A stretch of DNA of 9,347 nt from an uncultured Lachnospiraceae bacterium. GTDB lineage: Bacteria; Bacillota; Clostridia; Lachnospirales; Lachnospiraceae. The position numbers and the translations under genes are program-made. Location: the NCBI GenBank assembly GCA_937885345.1, contig CAKZZH010000010.1, positions 1-9,347 of the forward strand, read 5' to 3'. The notes under the pieces were generated by a model. That model made no database searches. It was not told where the DNA came from and saw only the letters and a list, made by a program, of their open reading frames with translations. This document shows, in pieces, positions 1-6,443 of this stretch (positions are counted from its first letter, which is position 1; each line of letters begins with the position of its first letter).

Positions 1-207
1 AATGTACTTGTCGAAGTCATTGGCAGTAACAAAATGTTTCTGTTTCTCGTCAAGCATACCACGCTGATACATTTTATAAAGACGGCGATTATAGGCTATG
101 TACTGATTGTACAGAAATCTAGCCACACCGATAGAACGGATGATTTTTATTTTCTGTTCTTTAGTCGGGGCTATTTCCGTTTTGAACGCCTTTAGCAATA
201 GTCTCAT
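1..207 (-). CDS. tnpB: IS607-family TnpB (RNA-guided nuclease homologue), N-terminal 69 codons, cut by window edge
   Basis: The minus-strand frame from 207 to 1 is open without a stop and runs off the window. The 69 residues match the usual start of IS200/IS605 and IS607 TnpB/OrfB proteins: a basic opening with KAFKTEIAPTKEQ, then IGVARFLYNQYIAYNRRLY, the position of the family's conserved N-terminal 'YN' helix. The RuvC catalytic residues and zinc finger of the family would lie outside the window, so activity cannot be judged. The start is uncertain. ATG at 207-205 directly abuts a GGGG run, whereas TTG at 198-196 has AAGGGG (213-208) at 9-nt spacing and would give MLKAFKTEI. The 5' end overlaps tnpA by 47 nt in another frame, as is common for IS607 elements. 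TnpB is dispensable for transposition; characterised relatives are RNA-guided nucleases that favour element retention. Confidence 0.9.
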   Translation of the reverse strand, partial: MRLLLKAFKTEIAPTKEQKIKIIRSIGVARFLYNQYIAYNRRLYKMYQRGMLDEKQKHFVTANDFDKYI

Positions 208-808
208 CCCCTTCAATCTGCTTTTTGTATTTTCGTAGGCCGTAAAGTCTACATGAAAATACCTGAAGAATACTTACTATATCCTGTACCAGTTCTTCAT
301 GGGGCGACAGCTTTTCGTTTTTTACGACAACTATTTCCACATTAAACTTGTTGCAGAATTTCTCAAACCAGTCAAAGCCAAATCGGACGAATCTATCTTT
401 GTGTGATACAAGAATCATTTTGATTTTGTTTTCCATGACTTCGTTTAGAAGCTGATTCCATTTCTTGCGGTTATAATTAAGACCGCTTCCATAATCTCTG
501 ATAATGTCATCAACTATAAGCCCTTTGGCATTGACGTACTGCTGAAGGAAGTCCACTTGATTCTCAAGGTCATCTGTCTGATTTCTAGTCGATACTCTTG
601 TGTAGATGACTATTTTTCGAGAATCAGTGTCTTTGCCAATACCTTTGAACTGCAAATACTGGTCGTAAGTATAATATCTTCGATTTGTGGGAGTTCTATT
701 TGCTACAAGCGTTTTCTCTCTGTCCCAGCGTTGAAGCATCTTAACTGATACATTGAGAAGCTCGGCAAATTCTTTAGGTTTGTAATTAGTGATATTTAAA
801 GTGTTCAT
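161..808 (-). CDS. tnpA: IS607-family serine recombinase (transposase TnpA)
   Basis: This 215-residue protein has the two-part IS607 TnpA layout. Residues about 8-55 form a MerR-like winged-helix DNA-binding domain (KPKEFAELLNVSVKMLQRWD, then RTPTNRRYYTYDQY). Residues about 64-190 form a small serine-recombinase catalytic domain. The catalytic nucleophile is Ser73 in the YTRVSTRNQ motif, with Arg71 beside it. The DYGSGLNYNRKKW segment (106-117) and VSHKDRFVRFGF (134-145) carry the other conserved residues, including Arg139 and Arg142. The length is normal for the family and no frameshift or stop is seen, so it looks functional. Start ATG 808 has a consensus AAGGAGG (818-824) at 9-nt spacing. 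These enzymes move the element through a circular intermediate, typically into GG dinucleotides without target duplication. The region is visibly more AT-rich than the neighbouring operon, in keeping with acquired DNA. Confidence 0.95.
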   Translation of the reverse strand: MNTLNITNYKPKEFAELLNVSVKMLQRWDREKTLVANRTPTNRRYYTYDQYLQFKGIGKDTDSRKIVIYTRVSTRNQTDDLENQVDFLQQYVNAKGLIVDDIIRDYGSGLNYNRKKWNQLLNEVMENKIKMILVSHKDRFVRFGFDWFEKFCNKFNVEIVVVKNEKLSPHEELVQDIVSILQVFSCRLYGLRKYKKQIEGDETIAKGVQNGNSPD

Positions 809-885
809 AAACAGTATCCTCCTTGAGTATATTCAAACACGTTTAATCACTAATATCAATGTTCTTAATTACTTAAAGATTTCTC
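809..885 (-). other. Spacer between rseP and tnpA; probable IS607 left end
   Basis: This AT-rich 77-nt stretch contains the tnpA ribosome binding site (AAGGAGG, 818-824) and one arm of a 9-bp inverted repeat (ATCACTAAT on the plus strand at 846-854). The other arm (ATTAGTGAT, plus strand 785-793) lies just inside tnpA. No GC-rich hairpin followed by a T tract is visible, so I see no intrinsic terminator for the rseP operon. A weak promoter-like TTGATA (853-858) is present, but no -10 box lies at the right distance, so I do not call one. Confidence 0.5.
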
Positions 886-2259
886 CTATAGAAAAAGCTT
901 TCTGATATCGTTGAACAGCACTACTACCATAAGTATCATCAGGAGTATCATGGCCACAAAATTGACCATTCCTTCCTTCTCGCGGGGAATCGGTTTGCGT
1001 CTTATTGCTTCAAGCACAAGGAACACAAGTCTTCCACCGTCGATCGCCGGAATCGGAAGCAGATTCATAACACCGAGATTGGCCGTAAGCATTATCGTAA
1101 AATTCAAGATATTAAGGAATACATATAACGCTCCGTCGCTTCTGCTCTCATCAATAACCTCTCCCATAACCGAAACAATGCCTACAGGACCGCTAAGAGC
1201 ATTAAAGGATACTTTACCGGTAAAAAGGAGCTTGAATGACTTAAATACCGCCTTGATCCAGTATCCGGTCTGTGCAAATGCATATCCGACCGTTTTAAGG
1301 GGGCTGAGCTTAACGCGCACATTAGCCATTGAAATCCCGGTTTCATAATAATTGGCCTCTACGCTTCTCGGGGTAACTTTACATGTAACTTCCTCACCAT
1401 CTCTCACAACAACGATCGTAAGCTCATTTCCACCGCTCTCCCTTGTAAGCGAAATAACCTGAGAGGTATTTTCCACCTCCGTACCGTTAATACTAAGGAT
1501 AAGATCACCGGCGCAAATTCCGCCCTCCTCAGCCGCAGAATCCTCTGAAACAGAATTGACAGAAGGTTCTTCGGCATTAAGCATAACACCGATCTGATAT
1601 ACATTTTCGATATATTCCGGAGTAAATACTGTCTCGTATTTCTCGCCGTCTCTCTCATATTCAACAACCCATTCACCGCCGCCGTATTCCATTGTGAAGA
1701 TTGAATAATCCCCATAAAATACGATATTCGAGCCGTTGATCCTGAGTATTTTATCGCCTGACTCAAGACCTGCGGCCTCTGCAACCGAACCTTCGTCAAC
1801 CGAATAAATAACAGCGGGATCGTATCCGATAATTCCCAGAAGTATAACGGATAATACAAATGCAAGAACAAAATTGGCGAAAGGTCCCGCAAGAACGATC
1901 GCAATCCTCTTAGCAAGAGGTGCCGATGCAAAGGAGCCTTCATTGGATGCGCTTACTTCTTCATCGTAACTGTTCGCATCAGCAGCGCCTTCACCTTCTT
2001 CGCCCTCTTCGCCTTCTTTGCCGACATATTGCTCATCCTCATAGCCCTTCATCCTGCACGAACCGCCGAAAAGAAAAGGCTTTAACGAAAACAACGTTCC
2101 TCTCTTGTCTCTGAATTTGAGAATTCTCGGACCGATACCAACCGAGAATTCTATAACTTTAACACCACTCAGTCTGGCCACTATAAAATGACCGAATTCA
2201 TGGATGATAACAATCACACTCAAAATAGCAACCGCTATAACATATTTTAAAATATTCAT
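886..2259 (-). CDS. rseP: Site-2 intramembrane zinc metalloprotease RseP/RasP, with two PDZ domains
   Basis: This M50-family protease cuts anti-sigma factors and other single-pass proteins, and remnant signal peptides, within the membrane. From ATG 2259 it has 457 residues. The zinc motif HEFGH is at 20-24 in the first membrane helix. GIGPRILKF follows at about 42-50, and a second helix lies near 118-146. Two tandem PDZ-like domains follow (about 150-220 and 230-297), then the second active-site motif NLLPIPAIDGG (399-409, Asp407) and a last helix near 432-450. All catalytic residues are present. It is longer than the 422-residue B. subtilis RasP, partly because of an acidic, repetitive insert at about 74-110. 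A frame extension to TTG 2271 exists, but GAGG (2266-2269) lies 6 nt before ATG 2259, so I prefer the ATG. It is the last gene of the operon in this window, 50 nt after dxr. Confidence 0.96.
   Translation of the reverse strand: MNILKYVIAVAILSVIVIIHEFGHFIVARLSGVKVIEFSVGIGPRILKFRDKRGTLFSLKPFLFGGSCRMKGYEDEQYVGKEGEEGEEGEGAADANSYDEEVSASNEGSFASAPLAKRIAIVLAGPFANFVLAFVLSVILLGIIGYDPAVIYSVDEGSVAEAAGLESGDKILRINGSNIVFYGDYSIFTMEYGGGEWVVEYERDGEKYETVFTPEYIENVYQIGVMLNAEEPSVNSVSEDSAAEEGGICAGDLILSINGTEVENTSQVISLTRESGGNELTIVVVRDGEEVTCKVTPRSVEANYYETGISMANVRVKLSPLKTVGYAFAQTGYWIKAVFKSFKLLFTGKVSFNALSGPVGIVSVMGEVIDESRSDGALYVFLNILNFTIMLTANLGVMNLLPIPAIDGGRLVFLVLEAIRRKPIPREKEGMVNFVAMILLMILMVVVLFNDIRKLFL
1987..2016 (-). 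repeat. Low-complexity 9-nt tandem repeat in rseP encoding Glu-Glu-Gly units
   Basis: Within rseP the coding strand shows imperfect repeats of a 9-nt unit close to GGCGAAGAG, giving the peptide EGEEGEEGEG. It lies in the segment that joins the cytoplasm-side GGSCRMKG hairpin to the second membrane helix, where related proteins usually have a shorter acidic loop. Repeats of this kind vary in length by slippage, so this stretch may differ between strains. The reading frame is kept. Confidence 0.7.
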
Positions 2260-2309
2260 AAAACACCTCAAAACAAATAATCGTAAAACCTGCCGGTGAA
2301 GGAATCCTC

Positions 2310-3488
2310 TCAGGAATTCTCCGGGGCAAATACCGATGACTCGGAAAGGAGCTTGTAAACATCCTGCTCACTCGCAAGGATCTCATCAACATTCGGATTA
2401 TCAATGAATTCACAATTGTCCATCGCATACCTTATCATATCGGTGATCGTAAGGAATCCGATCTCGCCCTTGATAAAACGCGCAACAGCATATTCATTGG
2501 CCGCATTGAAGATTGTGGGCATATTACCGCCCTTTTTACCGGCCTCGATCGCATATTTGAGACCGACAAAATTCTCCATGTCGGGCTTTTCAAAGGTTAT
2601 CCTGGAAAGTTCGTAGAAATCAAGTCTTCCGTTATTCATGGGGCGCCTGTCCGGATAAAATAAAGCATATTGGATCGGCAGCCTCATATCGGGAAGTCCC
2701 ATCTGTGCAATAACGCTTCCGTCAACAAATTGAACCATCGAATGAATAATGCTCTGCGGTTGAACGATAACAGTAATATCATCGATATCTACATCAAAAA
2801 GCCATCTTGCTTCCATAACCTCAAGGCCCTTATTAACCATGGTTGACGAATCGACTGTGATTTTGTGACCCATCGCCCAGTTGGGATGCTTAAGCGCATC
2901 TGCAAGAACCACATCTTTCATCTCCTCGCGCGTTCTGCCTCTGAAAGGGCCGCCCGAAGCGGTAAGAAGGATTTTCTCTATTCTATTATATGACTCGCCG
3001 TTAAGACTCTGAAAAATCGCCGAATGTTCGCTGTCCACCGGTAAAATCCTAACATTGCACTCCCTGGCAAGTGGCATGATGATATGACCTGCCGTAACAA
3101 GTGTTTCCTTGTTGGCAAGAGCGATATCGTGACCGGTTCTTATTGCCTCAACAGTCGGCCTTATGCCGATCATACCGACAATTGCGGTAACAATAACGGA
3201 TGCCCTTTCATCAGTTGCGATCCTGATAAGGCCATCCATACCGTAACAAATTTCATATTCAAGCCCCATAGTCAGGCTCTTTAAACAGTCTATATCCTTC
3301 TCATCGGCAACCGAAACGATCTTCGGCCTGAACTCGGCAATCTGCTCGGCAAGAAGTTTTATATTGTGCCCACCACTTAATCCGACGACCTTAAGAATGC
3401 TGTTATGTCTTACAATATCAAGTGTCTGAGTCCCTATCGAGCCTGTAGAACCAAGTATTGATATATATTTTGACCCGTCCGTTTCCAT
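2310..3488 (-). CDS. dxr: 1-deoxy-D-xylulose 5-phosphate reductoisomerase
   Basis: Dxr (IspC) converts DXP to 2-C-methyl-D-erythritol 4-phosphate using NADPH and a divalent metal. It is the first committed step of the MEP isoprenoid pathway, in the cytoplasm. The 392-residue protein has the Rossmann NADPH motif GSTGSIGTQTLDIV (13-26), ANKETLV (125-131) and the metal-binding VDSEHS with Asp152 and Glu154. ASGGPFRG (177-184) follows, then KHPNWAMGHKITVDSSTM (200-217) and the third metal ligand Glu223 in NKGLEVMEA. The C-terminal FNAANEYAVARF segment (327-338) belongs to the helical domain. Length and motifs are typical and all key residues are present. ATG 3488 lies one base after the cdsA stop, with AAGGG inside the end of cdsA as ribosome binding site, so translation is probably coupled. 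The product feeds the lipid carrier made by the neighbouring uppS. Confidence 0.98.
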   Translation of the reverse strand: METDGSKYISILGSTGSIGTQTLDIVRHNSILKVVGLSGGHNIKLLAEQIAEFRPKIVSVADEKDIDCLKSLTMGLEYEICYGMDGLIRIATDERASVIVTAIVGMIGIRPTVEAIRTGHDIALANKETLVTAGHIIMPLARECNVRILPVDSEHSAIFQSLNGESYNRIEKILLTASGGPFRGRTREEMKDVVLADALKHPNWAMGHKITVDSSTMVNKGLEVMEARWLFDVDIDDITVIVQPQSIIHSMVQFVDGSVIAQMGLPDMRLPIQYALFYPDRRPMNNGRLDFYELSRITFEKPDMENFVGLKYAIEAGKKGGNMPTIFNAANEYAVARFIKGEIGFLTITDMIRYAMDNCEFIDNPNVDEILASEQDVYKLLSESSVFAPENS

Positions 3489-3489
3489 T

Positions 3490-4293
3490 TTACACGCCCT
3501 TTGCCATAAAAAACATTCCGATATAAACGATCGGAGTTACAAATATCATACTGTCAAATCTGTCCAGAATACCGCCGTGTCCGGGAATAAGATTTGAATA
3601 ATCCTTAACATCATAATTACGCTTAACGGCCGAAGCTGCAAGATCGCCGAATATCGACATTATCGAACCCACAAATCCGATGATCGTAAAAGGAAGTGCA
3701 TAATCGACGCCAAGCTTCCCCCTTAAGATAACGGCATATACAAAGGCAAAAATTGTACCTGCAAGTGTTCCGCCGATAGCACCTTCAATGGATTTCTTCG
3801 GGCTAAGAACAGGCGTAAGCTTGTGTCTGCCTATCGCAGAACCGACGAAATAAGCAAATGTATCCGATATCCATGAGCATATAAATATCATAAAATACAA
3901 GAACAATCCGTTTTCCATAATCCTGATCCTATAGAAAAACGAAAGCGGAACTGCAACGTATAAAACACCAAGCAATGAAAATGCTGCATCTTTGGCGGTA
4001 TAACCCTTGGTAAAAAAAATGACATATACCATCATTGTAAGTATGCCCGCAATAAGTGCCCACATTGAGACATATTCTTCAAATCCGAAAAGCATAAGCG
4101 CATAATAAGCGATCGCAATCGCATATCCGCTGAATGCAAAAACCTTCTTGTGAATTCCGAGAACACGGTATAATTCAAACATACCCATGATCGAGAGACA
4201 GAGGGCAAATCCGAACATAACATACCCGCCGAAGATATCAACGGCAATAAGAAGGATAGTAAGTAATGTTGCACTGATGATCCTTGTTTTCAT
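3490..4293 (-). CDS. cdsA: Phosphatidate cytidylyltransferase (CDP-diacylglycerol synthase)
   Basis: CdsA is an integral membrane enzyme joining CTP and phosphatidic acid to give CDP-diacylglycerol, the branch point to phosphatidylglycerol and other phospholipids. The 267-residue protein is strongly hydrophobic, with about eight predicted membrane segments. It carries SWISDTFAYFVG (140-151), LSPKKSIEG (163-171) and the full C-terminal family signature at 216-248 (GDLAASAVKR, then KDYSNLIPGHGGILDRFDS), with the metal-binding Asp residues in place. ATG 4293 overlaps the last base of the uppS stop (TAATG). A perfect AAGGAGG sits inside the final uppS codons, so the start is secure and translational coupling is likely. 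The family, length and position between uppS and dxr are standard for Clostridia and Bacilli. Confidence 0.98.
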   Translation of the reverse strand: MKTRIISATLLTILLIAVDIFGGYVMFGFALCLSIMGMFELYRVLGIHKKVFAFSGYAIAIAYYALMLFGFEEYVSMWALIAGILTMMVYVIFFTKGYTAKDAAFSLLGVLYVAVPLSFFYRIRIMENGLFLYFMIFICSWISDTFAYFVGSAIGRHKLTPVLSPKKSIEGAIGGTLAGTIFAFVYAVILRGKLGVDYALPFTIIGFVGSIMSIFGDLAASAVKRNYDVKDYSNLIPGHGGILDRFDSMIFVTPIVYIGMFFMAKGV

Positions 4294-5027
4294 TATTCCT
4301 CCTTAACACCGCCGAACCTGCGGTCGCGATTATTATATTTTCTGATTTCATCGATAAGTGATTCTTTATTAAAATCAGGCCACAAAACCTCCGGAAAATC
4401 CAATTCGGAATAAGCGCCCTGCCATAAGAGATAATTTGATATTCTCTTTTCGCCGCTCGTTCTGATAATAAGATCGGGGTCCGGAATTCCGGCAGTATCG
4501 AGATACGATGAAATCAAAGTTTCATCGATGTCTTCGGAAGTTATCTTACCGGAAACAGCATCCTCCGTAATACGCTTAACAGCGCGGACGATCTCGTTTC
4601 TTGAACCGTAATTGAGGGCGATCTGAAATACAAGTCCAGTATTGTTCTTGGTTGCTTCCTGAAGCCTGTTTATACTTTCGATTATATCTTCATCAAGTCC
4701 GTTTTCGGTACCGATAATACGAACTTTATAATTATCCTTATTTGCTTTTTGAATACATGTTTTGAGATAATTACGGAGAATTGTCATAAGTCCCGCTACC
4801 TCAGCCTTGGGCCTCTTCCAATTCTCAGTGGAAAAGACATATACCGTAAGATATTTTATGCCTATAGAAACCGCATCATCAGTTATTTGTTCAAGGACTT
4901 TGCTGCCCTGCGCATGTCCGACATTACGCGGAAGAAAGCGTTTCTTCGCCCATCTTCCGTTACCGTCAAGTATAATGGCTACATGCTCGGGTATGTTCAG
5001 TCCAAGTTCTTCGTTATAGTTATCCAT
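4293..5027 (-). CDS. uppS: Undecaprenyl diphosphate synthase (cis-prenyltransferase)
   Basis: UppS extends farnesyl diphosphate with eight isopentenyl units in cis to make C55 undecaprenyl diphosphate, the lipid carrier for peptidoglycan and other wall polymers. The 244-residue protein has the catalytic DGNGRWA motif (21-27, Asp21), STENWKRP (66-73), NYGSRNEI (139-146) and the terminal substrate-binding block starting at DPDLIIRTSGEKR (183-195). That block carries Arg189 and Arg195 and ends in WQGAYSELDF. All conserved residues are present and the length is normal. ATG 5027 is preceded by AAGGA at about 6-nt spacing. Unlike the other operon genes it follows a long 116-nt gap after frr, containing a perfect palindrome just upstream of the ribosome binding site. 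Its level could therefore be set separately from pyrH-frr. Confidence 0.98.
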   Translation of the reverse strand: MDNYNEELGLNIPEHVAIILDGNGRWAKKRFLPRNVGHAQGSKVLEQITDDAVSIGIKYLTVYVFSTENWKRPKAEVAGLMTILRNYLKTCIQKANKDNYKVRIIGTENGLDEDIIESINRLQEATKNNTGLVFQIALNYGSRNEIVRAVKRITEDAVSGKITSEDIDETLISSYLDTAGIPDPDLIIRTSGEKRISNYLLWQGAYSELDFPEVLWPDFNKESLIDEIRKYNNRDRRFGGVKEE

Positions 5028-5143
5028 ATTTAATCCTTACAAAACATATCGCTTAAAACCATAGGTTTTAAGCGATATTTGGTTACTGCATAAAACGCTG
5101 CCTGTATAATGCCCGTAGCGGCCAAAACAAGCGCCCTGCCAGA
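5028..5143 (-). other. frr-uppS intergenic spacer (116 nt), no gene called
   Basis: This is the longest gap inside the operon. It holds the palindrome at 5046-5078 and the uppS ribosome binding site. The frame after the frr TGA stop happens to stay open for 37 codons, ending two bases before the uppS ATG. It has no start codon with a ribosome binding site, and frr already has normal length, so I do not call it coding. No convincing promoter was found. Confidence 0.5.
5046..5078 (-). repeat. Perfect 15-bp palindrome (3-nt loop) between frr and uppS
   Basis: On the plus strand ATATCGCTTAAAACC (5046-5060) and GGTTTTAAGCGATAT (5064-5078) are exact reverse complements around ATA. In the transcript the hairpin is followed by G-UUUU-G and then, within a few bases, by the uppS ribosome binding site. 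The stem has only 5 G/C pairs of 15 and the U run is only four, so it would be a weak intrinsic terminator at best. Other readings are an attenuator, an mRNA processing or stabilising site, a protein-binding dyad, or a small mobile repeat. The structure is read directly from sequence; the role is not known. Confidence 0.9.
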
Positions 5144-5695
5144 TCAGACTGTCATGATTTCTTTGGATTTCTCTTCAACAGCTTTATCTATCTGAGCAAT
5201 AAAGCGATCCGTAAGCTTCTGAATCTCATCCTCTGTTTTCTTAACATCATCCTCTGACATATCAGAATCTTTGCTTTCCTTCTTAACCTGATCATTGGCA
5301 TCTCTTCTGATGTTACGAACGGCAACCTTGGCATTCTCGCCCTTCTTCTTGATATCCTTGGAAAGCTCCTTACGACGTTCCTCAGTAAGTTCAGGGAAGA
5401 CAAGGCGAACCACTTTACCGTCATTGGAAGGAGTAAGACCGAGATCGGATGTAAGGATCGCTTTCTCGATATCCTTTACAAGTGAAGGCTCCCAGGGTGA
5501 AATCTGGATCATTCTGGGCTCCGGAACTGAAACGTTTGCTACCTGCTGAAGTGAGGAAGGAGTTCCGTAATAATCCACCCTGATCTTGTCAAGAATATGG
5601 GGATTGGCTCTTCCTGCTCTGATCGTACTGAAATCCTCGATAAGGTTATCGTAGGTTTTGTTCATTTTATCTTCTGCTGCACTGACTGTACTCAT
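5144..5695 (-). CDS. frr: Ribosome recycling factor
   Basis: RRF acts in the cytoplasm with EF-G to split post-termination ribosomes from mRNA. The 183-residue protein has the family's three-helix bundle with an inserted small beta domain. Domain I opens with a helix containing FSTIRAGRANPHILDKIRVDYYGT (about 27-50), with the conserved RAGRA ribosome-contact motif. The hinge region follows with SVPEPRMIQISPWEP (56-70), then the long helices with LTEERRKELSK (about 103-113) and a charged C-terminal coiled region. Length is close to the usual 185. ATG 5695 has AAGGAGG at 5-nt spacing, so the start is secure. It lies 43 nt after pyrH, the near-universal pyrH-frr pairing of bacteria. Nothing abnormal is seen. 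Confidence 0.98.
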   Translation of the reverse strand: MSTVSAAEDKMNKTYDNLIEDFSTIRAGRANPHILDKIRVDYYGTPSSLQQVANVSVPEPRMIQISPWEPSLVKDIEKAILTSDLGLTPSNDGKVVRLVFPELTEERRKELSKDIKKKGENAKVAVRNIRRDANDQVKKESKDSDMSEDDVKKTEDEIQKLTDRFIAQIDKAVEEKSKEIMTV

Positions 5696-5738
5696 TGTGT
5701 CCTCCTTGGATACATAAATTCTTATATGCTAAAATACA

Positions 5739-6443
5739 TTAATCAACGCTTACAAGCGTTCCGTGCAAAGTGCCGTTATATGTGCTTATTATCGAATCAG
5801 GCTCATCGAGTCCGAAAACAACAAGAGGCATATGATGCTCCATGCACATAACCGATGCGGTAAGGTCGATAACGCCGAGTTTTTGGTCGACAACCTCCTG
5901 AATGGAGATTCGATCATATTTAACGGCATTGGGATTGATTTTGGGATCACTGTCATAGATTCCGTCAATTGCTTTTGCGAGATAGATCGCGTCCGCATCC
6001 ATCTCTATCGCACGAAGCACGATCCCCGTATCCGTTGAAAAATAAGGATGTCCCGTACCTCCGGCAAAGAAAACGACCATTCCCTTGCTGAAATATTTAT
6101 TGGCACGATCCTTAGAGAAAAGCTTAGTCATATCACCGCATTCAAAAGGTGTAAGAACCGCCGTCATAAGGCCTTTGCTTCTGAACATCTCGGAAACATA
6201 AATACAGTTCATGATCGTAGCAAGCATACCTATCTGATCGGCCTTGACACGATCCATGTTCTCGCTGGTTCTTCCGCGCCAATAATTGCCACCGCCGATC
6301 ACAACACCAACCTGAGCGCCGTCATCAACGATCTGCTTAACCTGCCCGGCTATATCGAGAACTCTTGCCTCGTCATATCCCTTTCCGCCGGTTCCTGCAA
6401 GGGCCTCACCGGAAAGTTTAAGAATTATTCTTTTCTCTTTCAT
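5739..6443 (-). CDS. pyrH: Uridylate kinase (UMP kinase)
   Basis: PyrH phosphorylates UMP to UDP with ATP, feeding RNA, DNA and UDP-sugar (hence wall precursor) synthesis. It belongs to the amino-acid-kinase fold and works as a hexamer, typically with GTP activation and UTP inhibition. The 234-residue protein has the phosphate-binding KLSGEAL (9-15), GGGNYWRG (50-57), ADQIGMLAT (68-75), AGGTGHPYFSTDT (127-139) and KAIDGIYDSDPK (157-168), all in canonical order. ATG 6443 follows the bactofilin stop codon with no spacer (TAAATG). The nearest ribosome-binding-like motif is GGAG about 11 nt upstream inside the bactofilin gene, rather far. Its translation is therefore probably coupled to bactofilin translation. 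In most relatives rpsB-tsf stand upstream; here they do not. Confidence 0.98.
   Translation of the reverse strand: MKEKRIILKLSGEALAGTGGKGYDEARVLDIAGQVKQIVDDGAQVGVVIGGGNYWRGRTSENMDRVKADQIGMLATIMNCIYVSEMFRSKGLMTAVLTPFECGDMTKLFSKDRANKYFSKGMVVFFAGGTGHPYFSTDTGIVLRAIEMDADAIYLAKAIDGIYDSDPKINPNAVKYDRISIQEVVDQKLGVIDLTASVMCMEHHMPLVVFGLDEPDSIISTYNGTLHGTLVSVD

Larger units (their letters stand above)
1..885 (-). mobile_element. IS607-family insertion sequence, left-end (tnpA) side; right end outside the window
   Basis: The element is recognised from the tnpA-tnpB pair in the usual order and overlap. IS607 elements lack terminal inverted repeats and target duplications, so the tnpA-side boundary cannot be placed with certainty. 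It must lie between the rseP stop codon (888-886) and tnpA (808). A GG dinucleotide on the minus strand at 886-885, made of the last base of the rseP TAG and the next base, fits the family's target preference and is a candidate junction. The far end, beyond tnpB, is outside the window. Confidence 0.75.

Noticed and set aside
1..885. CRISPR-like or defence-system content next to the IS element
   Set aside because: No repeat-spacer arrays or defence genes are visible; only tnpA and the start of tnpB are present.
911..1348. Long plus-strand open frames opposite rseP, pyrH, bactofilin and others
   Set aside because: They are antisense shadows of well-recognised genes, with no plausible protein family and no plus-strand ribosome binding sites.
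5082..5110. Plus-strand TATAAT at 5105-5110 with TTACTG 16 nt upstream, a possible antisense promoter into frr
   Set aside because: The -35 match is poor and there is no plus-strand gene or RNA structure downstream to support it.
5030..5143. 37-codon open frame following the frr TGA, rich in hydrophobic residues, suggesting readthrough or a small gene
   Set aside because: An open stretch this long is not rare by chance, it has no ribosome binding site with a start codon, and Frr already has the normal family length and C-terminus.
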